Shown here: in pieces, positions 39,198-53,657 of the stretch | How positions within the stretch are numbered: position 1 is the stretch's first letter | Layout: every line of letters begins with the position of its first letter | NCBI GenBank assembly: GCA_003991915.1 | Contig: RQTK01000337.1 | Span: 186,001-250,000, forward strand | Length of the DNA: 64,000 nucleotides | Source: Elysia chlorotica | Lineage: Eukaryota; Mollusca; Gastropoda; Plakobranchidae | Direction of reading: 5' to 3' | Position numbers and translations under genes: made by a program | Notes under the pieces: generated by a model | Told to the model about the DNA's origin: nothing | The model's database searches: none | What the model saw: only the letters and a program-made list of their open reading frames with translations

Positions 39198-41889
39198 TTA
39201 CTTCTGATTTGTCCTGCTATCCATGAATTGAGCTGCAATGTCATAACAGTATCTTTTATGTAAACTACACATGCTAGAATGAAAAAAAAAACTATTCAAC
39301 GTGAAACAAATTGATACATTTTAAAACTTTATGAAGCGAATAACATGGAAGGATGAACTTCAAAGAGAATCAAAATATGCACACACAAAACAAAAAGAAT
39401 CAATGAACACTACGGGGAAAGGGGTTACAAGAAAGGAAGGGCATTGGAGACATTTTGAAAATGTATAATTTTATATCCCTGGTAGTAAGCAAAGAACGTT
39501 TTATGTGAAACTCAAACACCTTAATATAAACTTCTCATACTTCTTTCTTTACTTAATCAGGGAAACAAAAACTGTTTTTACTGGAGGCTTCATTTCATTC
39601 ATAACAATTTATTTTTAACGTAGTGCACATTTTACAAAGGTCCACATGTTTTGTTTTCTGAAAGCCTGGCCTTATAACGCTACAGGCAGCTTGTATTCAG
39701 TTGTGCAACTTTCTGCACCGCACAGGTCGTTGTTATTTTTTAATCTCATATTGATTCAAGGATTAAGGGAAACAGAGGGTAAAACTGCTGCAGAAGATTA
39801 AATTTAATCCTGTAGGCGTTCGCATCGTAATCATAATAATGAATGCACAGCGGTTTAAAATCTACCACTGCATCAATAGGCTGACGAAAAATTTTTAAAA
39901 TTTATGTATTATGAAACATTCTTATTTATCATGACTATTCTGTTACAATCATAAGGTGAGAGGTGGAAGAGAGGAGGGGACAGAAAGAAGTGAAGAAACG
40001 CGTGAAATCGACAGATACAAAGACAGACAGACAAACAGAGACAGAGACAGAGACAGGTACACAGAGGCTAACAACAAGCTTACCAACGGGGAGTGGTCCT
40101 AAACAAAGACAATGTTTAGAAAATGTTTCACATCTAATTGGCATAAAATGAAATGCACAAATCGTATAAAATGTCCAAGTATTTTAAGGTTTGCAATGTG
40201 CACTTTCCGTTAAACATTTCAATAATTTTTATATGTTCAATTGTAAACGCAAACATGAATAGTATGAAAAAAACAATCAAGTGATCATAGATATTACACA
40301 CCGTACCTGTTGATTCAAATGCTATTACCCCAATGGGGGGTCCTAAGTAAGGGTGCAGCCCTCCACCCCCCCCCCTCCCCCCACGAAGAAACTAAAAATC
40401 AATAATAATAATACAGACGATAACAACAATAACATCATCATCAACAACAGCAACAACATAAACACCAACATCAACAACAATAACATAAACAACAATAGCA
40501 ATAACAAGACGACGACGGAAACGAAACAAAGATCAGTGCAAGAACGAAAACAGAAAAAACAGGAGGAGAAAGAGCTGAGGAGTAATAGGAAGGACATTTC
40601 TATAATTGTTTATAAGACTTGAAAAGATAAAATATTTTTTTTAAAAGAAGTAGCGAACGATTATGATGTCGAAAAAGGAGATTAAGAAATATGCGGCGAG
40701 AAGAATGTGTATGTCTATATACAAATAAGCTTGTTTTTGTGTAATTTTGTATTTTGTACAGCGCACATACGCGTTGCTTCGATCGACTTGAAACTTTCTG
40801 TAGGGTTGGATTCGCTCTCAAGGTGATACATTGTTGAATATTTCACCATGAGAAAAAAAGTCGAAAATTTAATTCTCTCTAAAAAAAACACCTCGTTCTG
40901 TCCACACAGACTAACTTACCGTCGCTATTTTTTCATATCTAAAAGCCGAAAGTCTTTCTTGATAGACTTATGTTACTGATCAAAACACTGTGGCAGAAAG
41001 TAGTGAGACATTTTTTTTTATCTTTAACATTTTGCGAAAGTCGAAATGATGTGAACAGTTTTATAAGAATGCATCGCTACTAGAAATTTAAAAAAAATAA
41101 GGTTACTATAAAATAGTCCATACCATGATACTAGTTTATAAAACACAGCGTTTGAATCAATGGGACCATAACTCAGAGCTAGAAAAATATGGGGGTTTTA
41201 CAACATTTTGTCGACGTTGAGACATATAATGAATAATATACACAAAAAAAGATGCCGTGAGTAGAACGCAAATGAGAGTTTGAATATTATAAAGGAAGTA
41301 GAACCCGGTGTAATGATGTCGTGACAAGAAATTGGAAAGTGCTAAATTACCTCATAGGTCTAAGAAAATGAAGCTGCACAGATTTAAGAAGAGGTTTTCA
41401 GGCGTCCAGACGCAGGAAAATTCAATATTTTTCTCATGTAAAAGTTTCCCCCTCCCAAGCGAACCGCATGTTTTTTTCATCCTATTCTAGCTTTTTGCTC
41501 GGAAATCTCTTGTCAACACACATTTCAATTTTCGAATATATTTTGGTTTTTAACACTCGGCCCATCTTTTTCTTCTTTAACTTTCAGCTTTAAAGAGATA
41601 AAATTCTTAAAGATATTTCCTATTCCCTTCCATACTGGGATGTTTTTATAATGTTAATTTTAAAAAAATCAACTGCGCGGTTTTTCTTTTGGTGTTACTT
41701 TTTTCTCATGCATATTTTCACAGCCCTTTAAATTGCAGACCGTAGTGCCAGCTTTTGTTGGTCACTTTAAATTCTCGGCAAAATCTCTCTCGGACACTCT
41801 TTTTCCGTTTCTCTCGTTCTATCCTCTCTGCCTCTCCCCCTCTCTGTCTCTGTCTCTCTGTTTCTCTCTCCCTGCCACTCTCTTTCCCC

Positions 41890-41920
<31 letters not shown>

Positions 41921-44900
41921 TTATATCTATCTACCCATCTATCCATCTATTTATCTGTCTCTTCGTTTCTCTACCTCTGTTTCTATCTCTGTGAGTCAAT
42001 CTATTTCTATTTTTCAACATCGTAATCTTCCTCATCTCTCTCACTCTCTCTCTCCTTCTCTCTCTCTCTCTTTCTCTGTCTTACACACTCACACAAACAC
42101 ACATTTTCATAGCGACTATAATTTTTTTTTAGTGAAAGAAAAACATTCCCTTTACACTAGCAAATGTGAATCAATTTTATTGTGTAGTGGGGCCTATTGT
42201 TTTAGAGTGTTGTATAATGCAAGCCGACCTGTTGTATGGTATTTGCCCATTTTTAAACACACCTTTCTTTTACGTGCCTTTAATTATATCTATGAGTTTG
42301 TTTAAAAAAAAACAAGTATCTTTTCATTATATTCGAAATATTGAGAAATAAACGGTTCTGCCTATGAGGGGGGGATATTATTGTCGTTAGTGTTAGTCTA
42401 AGCAATTGATATTATTTGAAATTGTTCTAGCTTGTAGAAACTAGCATGCAGACACATATATGAGAATAGGATTAATGTCGATATTCTATTCTCTTGAGGT
42501 GGAATGCGTTACTGAGAGAGGTTCAATTCTGTATGACTGTCCACATTTATTATCCAAAATGTGCGCAGTAAGTCCAGCAGTTCATCGAAGAAAGAATCAC
42601 GATTCTGCTCGTTTGGCTGAAAAGGAAGCTTGTGGGGCGTGTAAACTGTATTGAAGTGCTTGTGCATCTGGAAAAGTGGATTTATAATTAAACTACGGAA
42701 GCCAAGAATGGGTGAAGATAAAAATTTAGCAGCATACCATGAAAACTAAAATGTAAAAGAACCAATAACCAGTATGTTATTCCTGGGTTGTATTATTTCT
42801 TTCCGAATTGTCGGAGTAGGCTGAGTAGGTTGAAAATTACTTGCGGTGTGGCAACTATACTAGATTGTTATAAAATAGTTCAATTACCCATGTTGTGTAA
42901 AAATTCTCTGCATTTTATTTTAAGCCATGGTCAGGACTTATGCCTCGATAAGGTAAAGTGCTATTTTTAAGAAAATATACGGAGAGTAATGAAAGGTATA
43001 TTTTTACATTGCTGCTATACATTATAAATTGTAAGCTTTGTGGATTTTTACACAATTGAACTGCTTTAATATCAATCAATTTTTGCTGTTAAAGAGTGGG
43101 GTGTGAATAAAATATGTAGTAAATGTTCATTTTAAAACTTGTAGGACATTTTTTTTCATTCTGAGAGTTGTTTCTGCTGTTATAAATATGCCTTTAATTA
43201 TCACAATGAGACCCAACACACTCGATGTGATTGCGTGACTGTTTCTTACAACCAAATGTCGTTGGATCTATTTTAAACGATTATATCTTCAGATATCAAT
43301 CTTATCAAGCCTTTTAACAGAAATGTCCTTCAGTGTACTATTTTTTAAAGGAGAAAATAATATTGTTGGTGCGTTCGACAAAATGCAAGAAGGAATGATA
43401 AGTAAATACACTGGAGAAAAATAGGTAAACAAAGTGTAAAAAGAAATAGTACAGGTGCCGCCAAAGAAGACTAGGGCTATAAATATACGAGAAAGAGTAG
43501 AAAATATATTATGGGAAAGCAAGAAGAAGAAAAGAAGGAGATAATGAGTAGTGGGTGCAAGAATTCTGAAAAGAAGGTCGATAACGAAAATATCATTAAC
43601 CAGTAAAACCAAAAAGCTCTATTTGAAAATTTCAAACTTGATCTCTTTATTTCACAGACCATTGCATGAAATAACTATTAGGCACAGAAACATTAAACAG
43701 TATAATACGTATTATATCAGTAAGCAAAATCCGTATTAATTAAATAACGTAGCCAAGGTCTTTATGGTTGAATGACTAGGAACTGTTAAAAGTCATTATG
43801 ATAATAATAATTATGTTAATCGTGAAATCAGTTATTTATGAAAATGATACTCATCTAAATCAAAGGGCTACACTATATTAAAAAATGAATACGCCGATGC
43901 CATTGGAATGATATTGATGGTATTCATATTTTGTATAAAACTTGAATTGATTGAACAATAAATGGTTGACGGTAATATACCACACCAGATGGCATCCATA
44001 TTTTTTTTAAATCTTGTAATTGTCATAAACCATAACGTAGATCTATAGAATAGCAAAAAGAGGGAAGGCTATAAACATTAGTCCTTGGCCATCGTACACA
44101 AATCATTTGTTTTAACCAAAGTATTCAAAACTAATAAAGTATTAGCAATATAGTCCTTTTGTTCAAGGTTGAATATTCAAACTGTTCTTTGCTACTACGT
44201 GGAGGAGATGCTCCGAAACTATTGAAAATATTTCCATAACCTTTCTCTTTTATATTCAAAACCATCTTGCTAAAGAGACATAGACCAATGCTTGCAACGT
44301 GAGCAAATCATACCAGCTTAGACAATCACCTCGACCCTCAAAAAGAGATCCTGGCAAGCTAAGATTGGCTCTAATGTTCCTACAGCCCACTCCTCCACTT
44401 CCTCCTGCTACTCCTAGTCATTACCACATGTAACAATTAGTGTTATCCGCCAAATTCAGTCGAGCTGGTTGAGCCGGATGGACTTCCTGGTTTCTACTTG
44501 GCCGGTTAACGTTTCCTCCTCAAAGTATTGATAAGCAGTAAGGTCATAACTCTAGCTCTGCCGCACGCATTTCGTATCCGTTTTGTTAAAACTCTTTATT
44601 AAAACTGTTATATACATATATTTGCCCTATAAAACCATGTCATAACTTTACTTTTTATAAGTCCAGTCCCTCTTTTGGTTTATGGAATTTTTTTTATCAA
44701 ATTAATGTACGTCTAAAATATGGTTAAGCTAGGAATTGTCTTATCCGCGTATTATACTAAGACCAACCATTTAGGTTTACCAAGACAACCGTTGAGTCAA
44801 GAAAGTAATAGACTGTAAAAGTAGAGCTCTCGGTTTAGGGCTCTTGATTTTTTCGAGGAGTTCCTGTAACAGAACCTTGGGACAAGTCCACCAAGCCACG

Positions 44901-47900
44901 TTGCTACAGCAGAATCTTCGATCTTGTAAACTATCTTCTCTTCCAGGATAAAATAGGAAACCAATTTTCAGCCTGAACGAAAATCCAACAGCCCTCGGCT
45001 CTGTCGACTTTAAGGGTGCGCCACAACGAAACCTACAGAATCACTCTTGCTTACTTTCCCTGCCAGAGTAGTAAAACAAAACAAAAAACACCATTTTTAA
45101 AAGCTGAGTTTTGAACGGTTCATGGGAATAAATATCAGACACACTTGTTACTACTGGACCCATAAAGAAAAAAGAAAAACAGAAAATAATAAAGCAATCA
45201 CAAAGAGCATAGATAGATAGGCAGACAGACAGACAGACTGACAGACAGATGAATAATATATCAAAAGATAGATAAAAAGAAACAAAATTTGGATGAAAAA
45301 GGGGGGGGGGGCGTTGAACGAATGGAAATAGGAAAATAAAATAGGAGGACAAGAGCACTAAGAAAGTAAATAAAACATTTGTTTCCAACTAGAGATAACG
45401 CAATAGCTTCAAATCTATTCAGTTTGTATGTGTGTAAATTAACTGGCTTCATGAGTTAACAAAACCTATGTTTATTAAGAAAATAATGGATAATTATATC
45501 ATTGCATTTTTTTTATTAGAATTAGTTGACCATGATCACATTCAACTCTTTGAAAAAAAGGCCCTACCACTTTCTATAAAAATAATTGTTACTTATTTCA
45601 CTGATTTTATGCAAAGTTTTATTGAATTAAGTATTGATCTCTTTAATATCAAATTTGCTTTGCACTGCTTGATTACGCTTGTTATTTAAGCTTTACCCTT
45701 TTTATAATATTTTCTTCAGTTTTTGTTCTGTTCTTGGACCATTTCTGTCTTCTTAGGTCATAATTATTATTAATAACTCTTCTCTCATCTAATTGGAGAG
45801 TGCATCAACAGGGTACGAAGTTGTGTCATCGACTCGCACCAACCGGATTCGAGTTGCGCTAGTTACCTTATGTTAGTTACTGACAGCTTATTGAAAATAG
45901 AAACGATGGTAAACAAAGGTAGCGGTATAGTAAAAATGAAAAGTAGTTGGATGGACCAGATTTGCTATTTAATGAAAACCTTTTTTTTTATTTCAAGTCT
46001 TAAGTATCTCAAAAAAGACTTGTTTTATTATCATATATTATCTGCTAAATTCATTAACTGCTTTTGAATTAGGATTTCTTTTTGTTTATTGCTTCCTGGC
46101 AAACAAGTTTGGATTGCTTGGACATTGTTTCAGCTCTCTCGTGGTTCAACTTTTCCTTGCTTTTGTAAAGGCGCCGTTCTCTTCATCTTGGCATTAAGTC
46201 AAAGTCTTTCGTGGCACTAAAGACATTTTTAGTTAGTGCTTTTCATAATAAAACACAAGTTAGATGTACAAACATTTTAGAAGAAAGGGTAACTTTGTGG
46301 CCACCCTCTTTCTTTCTGGGAAACAATTATTCGACAATGACCGGCTACCTCTTGATCATATTATTGGATTTATTTTTATGTTTTGTCAATAATTGTTCTT
46401 GTGAACATTTTAAAAGGGGTTGATTCAAAGAAAGCGGAGGTTATCAGTAACAAAAATATTACTTTTACCGTTTTAGTTTTGAGGCTTACCTTTTACTCAC
46501 AAAAGTTAAGCGATGCTTGTAAGTCGGCTAGTGCAAAAAGATATAATATTGAATATGTTTATGCCCTAGCCCGATCAGCAGATTGTTTACAAAAAAATAC
46601 AACGACCACGTGATTTTGTTTACGTTTTGATTTGTTTTTTTAGAGAAACAGGTCATCCCTCCCGGTGGCTTTCGTATTCACCATCTTTTTATATTTTGCA
46701 CGAAGTTTTTTGTCTATGATCTGCCTATACGAGCATTGTCATACACATTCAAAGTTTTACAAGGATTAAGTGGCCATACGGACGCGATCAATATCATAAT
46801 AGGAAAATAGTTTACTTTATCTTTTATTTTCGTCTTCATTGTGGTAAAAAATTTCGGTTAAAGAATTTCTTAAAAGGGAAAAATTGTAATGCTTGTTTTC
46901 ATGCCGACACGCCAACATTAAAGCATGATCATCCGACGTGTCTTTGGGCGGAAAATTAAGTTAATATTTTTTTATTAATTTTTTTTTAAACCAGAGATTT
47001 GGAGTCAAAATCTTGAAAAGTGTTTGAGTGGCTGTAAAAATTGTCGGTTAGTTTTATTATTGACTTTTTAAGGCAATAGTGAAGGACTTCGTGGGAACTT
47101 CATAAGATATAAAGCTATTCTTTTGTATGTTTTGGTGTTTTTTTTATTATCCATTTTTTGCGGCCGACCATCGAATTCTCATCTAAATAAAATGCCACGC
47201 TAATCAAATGAAATTATTGAATCTTTCTAAAATGATGGAAATATCTTGGCCATGAAGTCCCCCATCTTTCTATACATGCGTCTTTATTTCCCTCTGATCT
47301 TTATATCAATTTAATAATAGTAATCTATCAGAACGTACAACTCAATCCCTATATCTTTGCTTTTTCCCTTTCTCTTGCAAATATGTAGTCTGAAGGGTGG
47401 CGATAGCTCTAGATCATTTTTCTCCATTTTTAATGAAAAAAGTATTAGTGGAGTTTACTTTAAATTCAGTTTAGCTCACTGTGGTCTTTTTATTGTTGGT
47501 CTTTTAATAAAAGGCTAGCAATCAAAATTAACTAACGCTGGAAATAACACCAGGTCTTTTTAGCACACAGGGACAAAGCGTAGATTAGTGTCCGTCCCTA
47601 GTTCGGTATGGAAACGTTACGTTATGGAGTCTAAATTTAAGTTTGGACTAGACCAGATGCCTATCATGAAACAATTTTCGTCATTAGATCAAGGTTGTAA
47701 TTCTTTTAAAGCCGGTTTATCTTATAATGTAGCATTGATTGTGGCAAGACGCCACTCTGTAATACAATAACAGGAGAGAGAGAAAAATACATTTTTTAAC
47801 CTTTATATTCGATATGAACATTCTCGACTTTTTTGTATTTTTATGAAAAAAAATTAGGAGATCACAATGCTAACTATGTTTTAAAACAGAAGTATTGATG

Positions 47901-48107
47901 TATCAATGTTTTTCAGGTTTTTTCAAGGAGGGAAGTTTTTGTACAACAGCTTTCATTAAATGATATAATATTTTGAGACCGGTGGGTGGAACCTCCGTGA
48001 TTTATTTTTAATTATTACGATCACAGTGCTCTGCAGGCGTTGTTTCTAGGATAAGAGCGGCTTCTTGAAATGACATTCTTTGCTCGGAGAAACATTGTGC
48101 GCTGTCT

Positions 48108-48149
<42 letters not shown>

Positions 48150-51100
48150 GGAAGGAGAAAAATTTATCGAGAGAGAAAGGTACCGATTTTTAAAAAGTTA
48201 CGATTATCTTTGTATAAAACGTATTTGCTATTTTAACATGTCTTAATAACCGTAATTTGTTTTGCCTCGTTTCCTCAGGATGAAAAGAACCAGATCATGA
48301 CGACAAATGTTTGGCTTCGACAGGTATGATATTGTTTTTCAAAGAAGAAATGGATGATAGTGCTAATTCATTAAGACACCATGTTCTGTATATTACAAAT
48401 AGTATGAAATCATGTAATATGCTTCTAAATACGATTTAATGGATCACAAGAAGAGGGGTTTTTTGTTAGTCGTTAACTTTCTCATGTATGAGGCTGTCTT
48501 ACACCATCATTATTTAAGTGTCGTTCTTCTTTTTACCTTCCAAATATGGATTGTCTCTAAATAAATATGGGAATAATTACAACCATAATTACATGCTTCT
48601 TTAGCCTCATAAGTATCGCCAATCCGTCATTATGTTCGCATGGGCTAAGAGGTTCATAATGAAGATCTGCCGCTCATGCTTTCAGGCTAGTATGATATTA
48701 ACACCTCCTTTTGTGAAGATCGAATTTGGCCGTCCAGTAAACCCTAACAGCGCTTCTCTATCTGGCTGCAAAATCCGCTTCTCTCATTATCTCTATCTCT
48801 AGAAGATGGTGTTCCATTAATTTCTCTTTGTCTGTAAGTGCTCTATCCTATACATAATGAGACATGCTACATCGGCTGAAAGACAGAGATTCTAGGTTTA
48901 TTTTGATGTCACCTGGAAACTATTTCTGTATCAGACAACAGTGAATATCTAGTCTTTCGTAATCTTTAACAAAAATGGAACACCATGCACACCAAACTTA
49001 AATATGATGTTGTGTAGATGAGAAGATTAGGATTGTTATTTTTAATAATAATTATAAACACACAAAATATAAGAAATCCATGGTTGTATGAAATGTTGAA
49101 AAATGGCTCTGTCAGGATGATATTAATATCATTTGTATCAAAGGGGCACCAAAGGGCGATCCATTTGACGATACTATTTTATATTTGTATTACAAACAAA
49201 ATGAAAATAAACGTAGGATTTCAGATCATGATATAAACAAAGCTATAAAGTGCATGAGTTCACTAACTGATTTATAAACTGAAGCTGCCCCACGGAATTA
49301 CTTTCGGATAAGCTGCATACCCGGACCGACCCCCTTTTCAGTTTTCATTCAAGTTTTCTTTTCAATAATAATAATTATGATATTGATTGACATCCTGCTT
49401 TTTTATATTATTTTCTTTTCGTTTTGTTTGTAAATTGATTTTTTCTGTTGAATTTTTTGGATTGAATTTTTGTTGGGGTGTTTGGCATGAAAGAGCCTGA
49501 GCACCAGTTTTTCATCTGCTTTTCCGCATGGGAATCCCATTTCTGTATGCAAGGAAGAACTACTTTGTGTTTGCTTTTAAATATTAAATTATATGAATAA
49601 TTGACGGAATATTAGGGCACAGCCATTTTAGCACAAAGAAATATTTTATCCCGAAGCCACACTTCCGGATGTTGAAGGCGGCTATTGGGCATTCAAAATG
49701 TTTTTGCTTTTTTCCCTGTTCAGTTTCTTTACAATTCTATAAAATCAAAAAAAATTTTTAGTTTATGGGTTTTTTTATTTTCATAGAGTAAAAACTGCTG
49801 GATCTGTCTGTTGGGTTTTGAAAAACCGAGAGTTGTTTCCTTTAAGTCCTAATTGTTAATTTTTTCTCTTTTTTTTAGATCCTCTTTCTTGTCTTTACCT
49901 ATATTTATACCTTCAGCAAGGACGCATTGGTGGTATTTGTTTTGTTATCAAAGATGTAGGCTTCTGTATTTTTTGTTTCTAATTAAACCACGTCATTCTG
50001 CCATCACTGGAAGAAGTCAGTGGACATGCACCTTTTTTCCGAATTTCCTCGTTGCTCTCAGAACATTATTGTCTGTCCTCAAGCTGCTTAAATATGTCGA
50101 TGAGACATTTTTGTTATTTATAAGGTCGAGAGGATTATGTTTGTAACGTGCCTAGTCCAGCCAGAACGGCTAGTGGGAATTTAATCCTGTTGGCGTGTGT
50201 ACTCATAATCGCCTAATTTCCTCTCCAAACACTGTAAAGAGCTAACTCTCATTTCACATTCGCCTATTTGACCGTCCGGCCACGCACAGGAATGGACCGA
50301 TCGGAAACTGCTTTGGGCAGCTTCCGAGTATGGAGGGGTGGACCACCTATACGTTCCCTCCCAAGAAATCTGGCTCCCTGATATTGTCTTGTACAATAAG
50401 TAAGTGGAGCAGTCCAGGGCACATTCACTGTAACATTGTTCCCACCCTTCGGTGTCTCCATTATGCCTTTCGTGTTTTTACACAACTGTGTGTTGTTTGG
50501 CTGTGTTTTATCATTGTTGTTGTAATAGCAATTTATATGCCCACATTCAGTGATGCGTGCATCTTTTTTTCAGAATTTGATATCTCCACACCCATACTGA
50601 TTGGTGTACAGTTGTGTTTTTTTTTTCTTTTTGTAGATTATCACTGTTTACTAACATCGATTTATGGTGTACGTTTTCAGACTCTTGGCAAATAAGTTAG
50701 CGCTAAAAGAGAAAAAAGGCCCTAATACTAGTAGGCTTTGCTATATTATACATCCATAAATTTTTTCAAATGTTTTATTTAAAGCGTTCAATTTTATTTT
50801 TTATTTTGTAAACTATGTTTAAAGATATGGCTGTCTTTTTTTATCTTGGACGTTTTGAGAGTAAAAACCATCATCTTTGAAGTGCTATAAGAACAATCAT
50901 ACGTCTACAATGATATAAATCGTAATTATATTTCATATTATCTGAATGTATATGTAACATTAATTTTTATCTGGATATGACTTGTTTGGTAGCTATTACG
51001 TTGTTGCATGCTTGTGGTTTGGAAATGCTTTGCTACTAATGCCTCACTTATTTCACTTCAATTCTCAAACTTTTAGAGGGTTAGTAAAATAGGCTGATAG

Positions 51101-52074
51101 GTCAGTATTTTATTTCTTCATTAGGAAAGCATGATTTCCGATTTTATAAAGTTCTGTAAAAACAAAAAGGACGAAGGTCCTAAAATATCATAGAAACGTG
51201 TGGGTTTAAAGTAGTGAGGAAATAATAATAACAAATTTCCGTTTTTTTTGTGAATCATAATGAATATTCCTATCAAATTCTCAACCAATGTAAATAGCTG
51301 AAGAATGTCTGAAATGTACCTACGCTTTTCGATGTGTCACCCATTTTAAAGCGGTTTTTTCTTTAATTTATTTCAACCTCGCATGGTGTGTGTTTATACC
51401 ATGTACGAGATAACCCGTATACCCTTGGTATGCATCGATACTTAGACTATCATTGTCTTTGGAAGGAATGGAAGGATATGAACCTGATGTGGGTCCCTAC
51501 AGAGTACAATGGTATCCGTGAGTTCCTTGTGCCTTCTCAGGAAGTCTGGAGGCCGGACGTGGTTCTCTTCAACAAGTGAGTAGGTTTGCGCAGAAAAAAA
51601 AAACCCGGTTAAGTCAAGGTAATCATGGAAACCAAAAACACTTGAAAGGGTAGATCCACTCTCTTAAAACACTACATACATCTTTATTTCAATTATAAAT
51701 TAAGACTTAGGGGTATGCGTTAAGGGTTAGATAATGAGTGAACTATATAAAATATTATACAGGACTGTTTAATAACAAAAATATTTAAATAAATTAACGT
51801 CTACTGATACCGCGTGGTTAAGGGTTAGATAATGAGTGAACTATATAAAATGCATCCTAAATTTAAAACAACATTGTAATATTCTCTGTTGGTCATGTTA
51901 ACATTTTTAAAGGGCATTAATCTGATATACTTAGAAACACAAAATGAAATGTAAAAACGGACGTTTCGAGTTCGTGGGAGAAATAAGCATGAAAAGTGAA
52001 AGTAAAAGTAAACGTGTCAATGGTGGTAACGGTAATACATAGAGTTGTAATAAATTTCGTTGTGGTTGTAGCAA

Positions 52075-52161
<87 letters not shown>

Positions 52162-53625
52162 CAGTAGCAGTAGCAGTAGCAGTAGCAGTAGCAGTAGCAA
52201 TAGCAGCAGCAACTGCATGGTTTGTGTTATTCTTTCGAAACTCTTTTATTATGTTATATTTGAAAAGTGGATAGGGAAAATTTGAATTAAAATAATAAGA
52301 GGTTCACATTTCCATGGGGAAGATTTAGGTTAGAACTGTTGATTTTATTACCTTAAAAAGTGGATTTCCTTCAATAAGAAAAACCGTTATTTTCGTGATG
52401 TGGGAGGTGTTATGTTTTGATCCGAATATTTTTCTTGGTCATGTCTTTACTCTGAAGTTCATTATTCTTATAAATGTTTTATGCTATCTTTGACACGACA
52501 TACACAAAAGAAAATATCTTCTGTAAAAAAGAAAAAACGTTTGAGTTCGAAAAAACTTTTGCATTCTTTTTCAATAAAATGAGAAAAGACGAAGAAATAT
52601 AGAGAAAGAAAAAGTTTTTTTAAAGAGGGATAGGGGTGAAGAGGAAGAGAGAGATAGATAGAGAGATGGAAAGAGAGAGAAAGTTAACTAAAACAATGAC
52701 AGGAGTATAGTTCTATCCCACCAAACACACTATTTTATAAGCATCCATAAATTGTGAATGGATGTTTTTATCATCCTTTATATGAACAGTCATGTTTTTG
52801 AAAATCTAAACAAAGATACCTATTGTAAATACACCTATTACGTTTAGCGACATCACTCCATGCAATTTTAGCCCCTTTTTACAAGTGAGTATTACTTGGG
52901 TGAGTAGAAAGTTTCTGTTTGTTGTTATTTAGCCTTAAATGTTGATACTTTCAAACACATTACAGTATGTATGCACAGTTTTAACTCTCATTTCCTTTTA
53001 GCCTGTTTGTTGTTTGTTTTTGAGTTTTTTGTGAGTTTTTAGTTATCTAAATTAATTTATCCTATTTGGTCATAATAAAAATGTATATTTTTAATCAGGA
53101 TATACACACATTACAAGTGAAATAACCTTTCCATTACTTCAGCTACAGATTTTTGTTTGTTATATAATCTTCTTTGGAATTTTAAAATAAATTGTGGATG
53201 AAAATATAACTTTATTAAGCAAAATTCATTATTAGTGTGTTTATTGTAATATTTTACTATCAAACAATTTCTCTACATTTTATATAACAAATAATAATGA
53301 TATTAAATGTAAAAAGAGGACGTTGTTGTTGAGTTGGTTTTACGTCCAACATCAGGACTATAAAGGATAAATTGTGGACGGGCCACAAGACTGACGTCTG
53401 ACAACTTTATGTGCTGCCACACACGAGACAGGGCGGGGATACCATGACTCCTGTCTCAGCCGGTCACATTAAACTGACACCGACCCAACCAGTAGGGAGC
53501 GCAATCGCCAGAAGAAGAAGAAGAAGAAGAAGAAGAAGAAGAAGAAGAAGAAGAAGAAGAAGAAGAAGAAGAAGAAGAAGAAGAAGAAGAAGAAGAAGAA
53601 GAAGAAGAAGAAGAAGAAGAAGAAG

Positions 53626-53657
<32 letters not shown>

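Larger units (their letters stand above)
29331..48278 (+). other. Gene C intron 1 (18.9 kb)
   Basis: No gene or exon I can support. It is AT-rich throughout, with simple repeats and the inverted and interspersed repeats listed separately. ORFs are short, low-complexity or unlike known families. Confidence 0.75.

Noticed and set aside
41733-42305. 190-codon plus-strand ORF
   Set aside because: Most of it is translated TCTC/TCTA repeat.
47588-47770. ORF with [14 protein letters not shown], slightly like hAT/ZBED transposase
   Set aside because: The similarity is a dozen residues long. No catalytic or zinc-finger motif and no terminal repeats were seen nearby.
51388-51465. 5' extension of exon 3b from an ATG at 51388
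   Set aside because: The protein similarity starts at EW exactly as in exon 3a, and the upstream codons match nothing.
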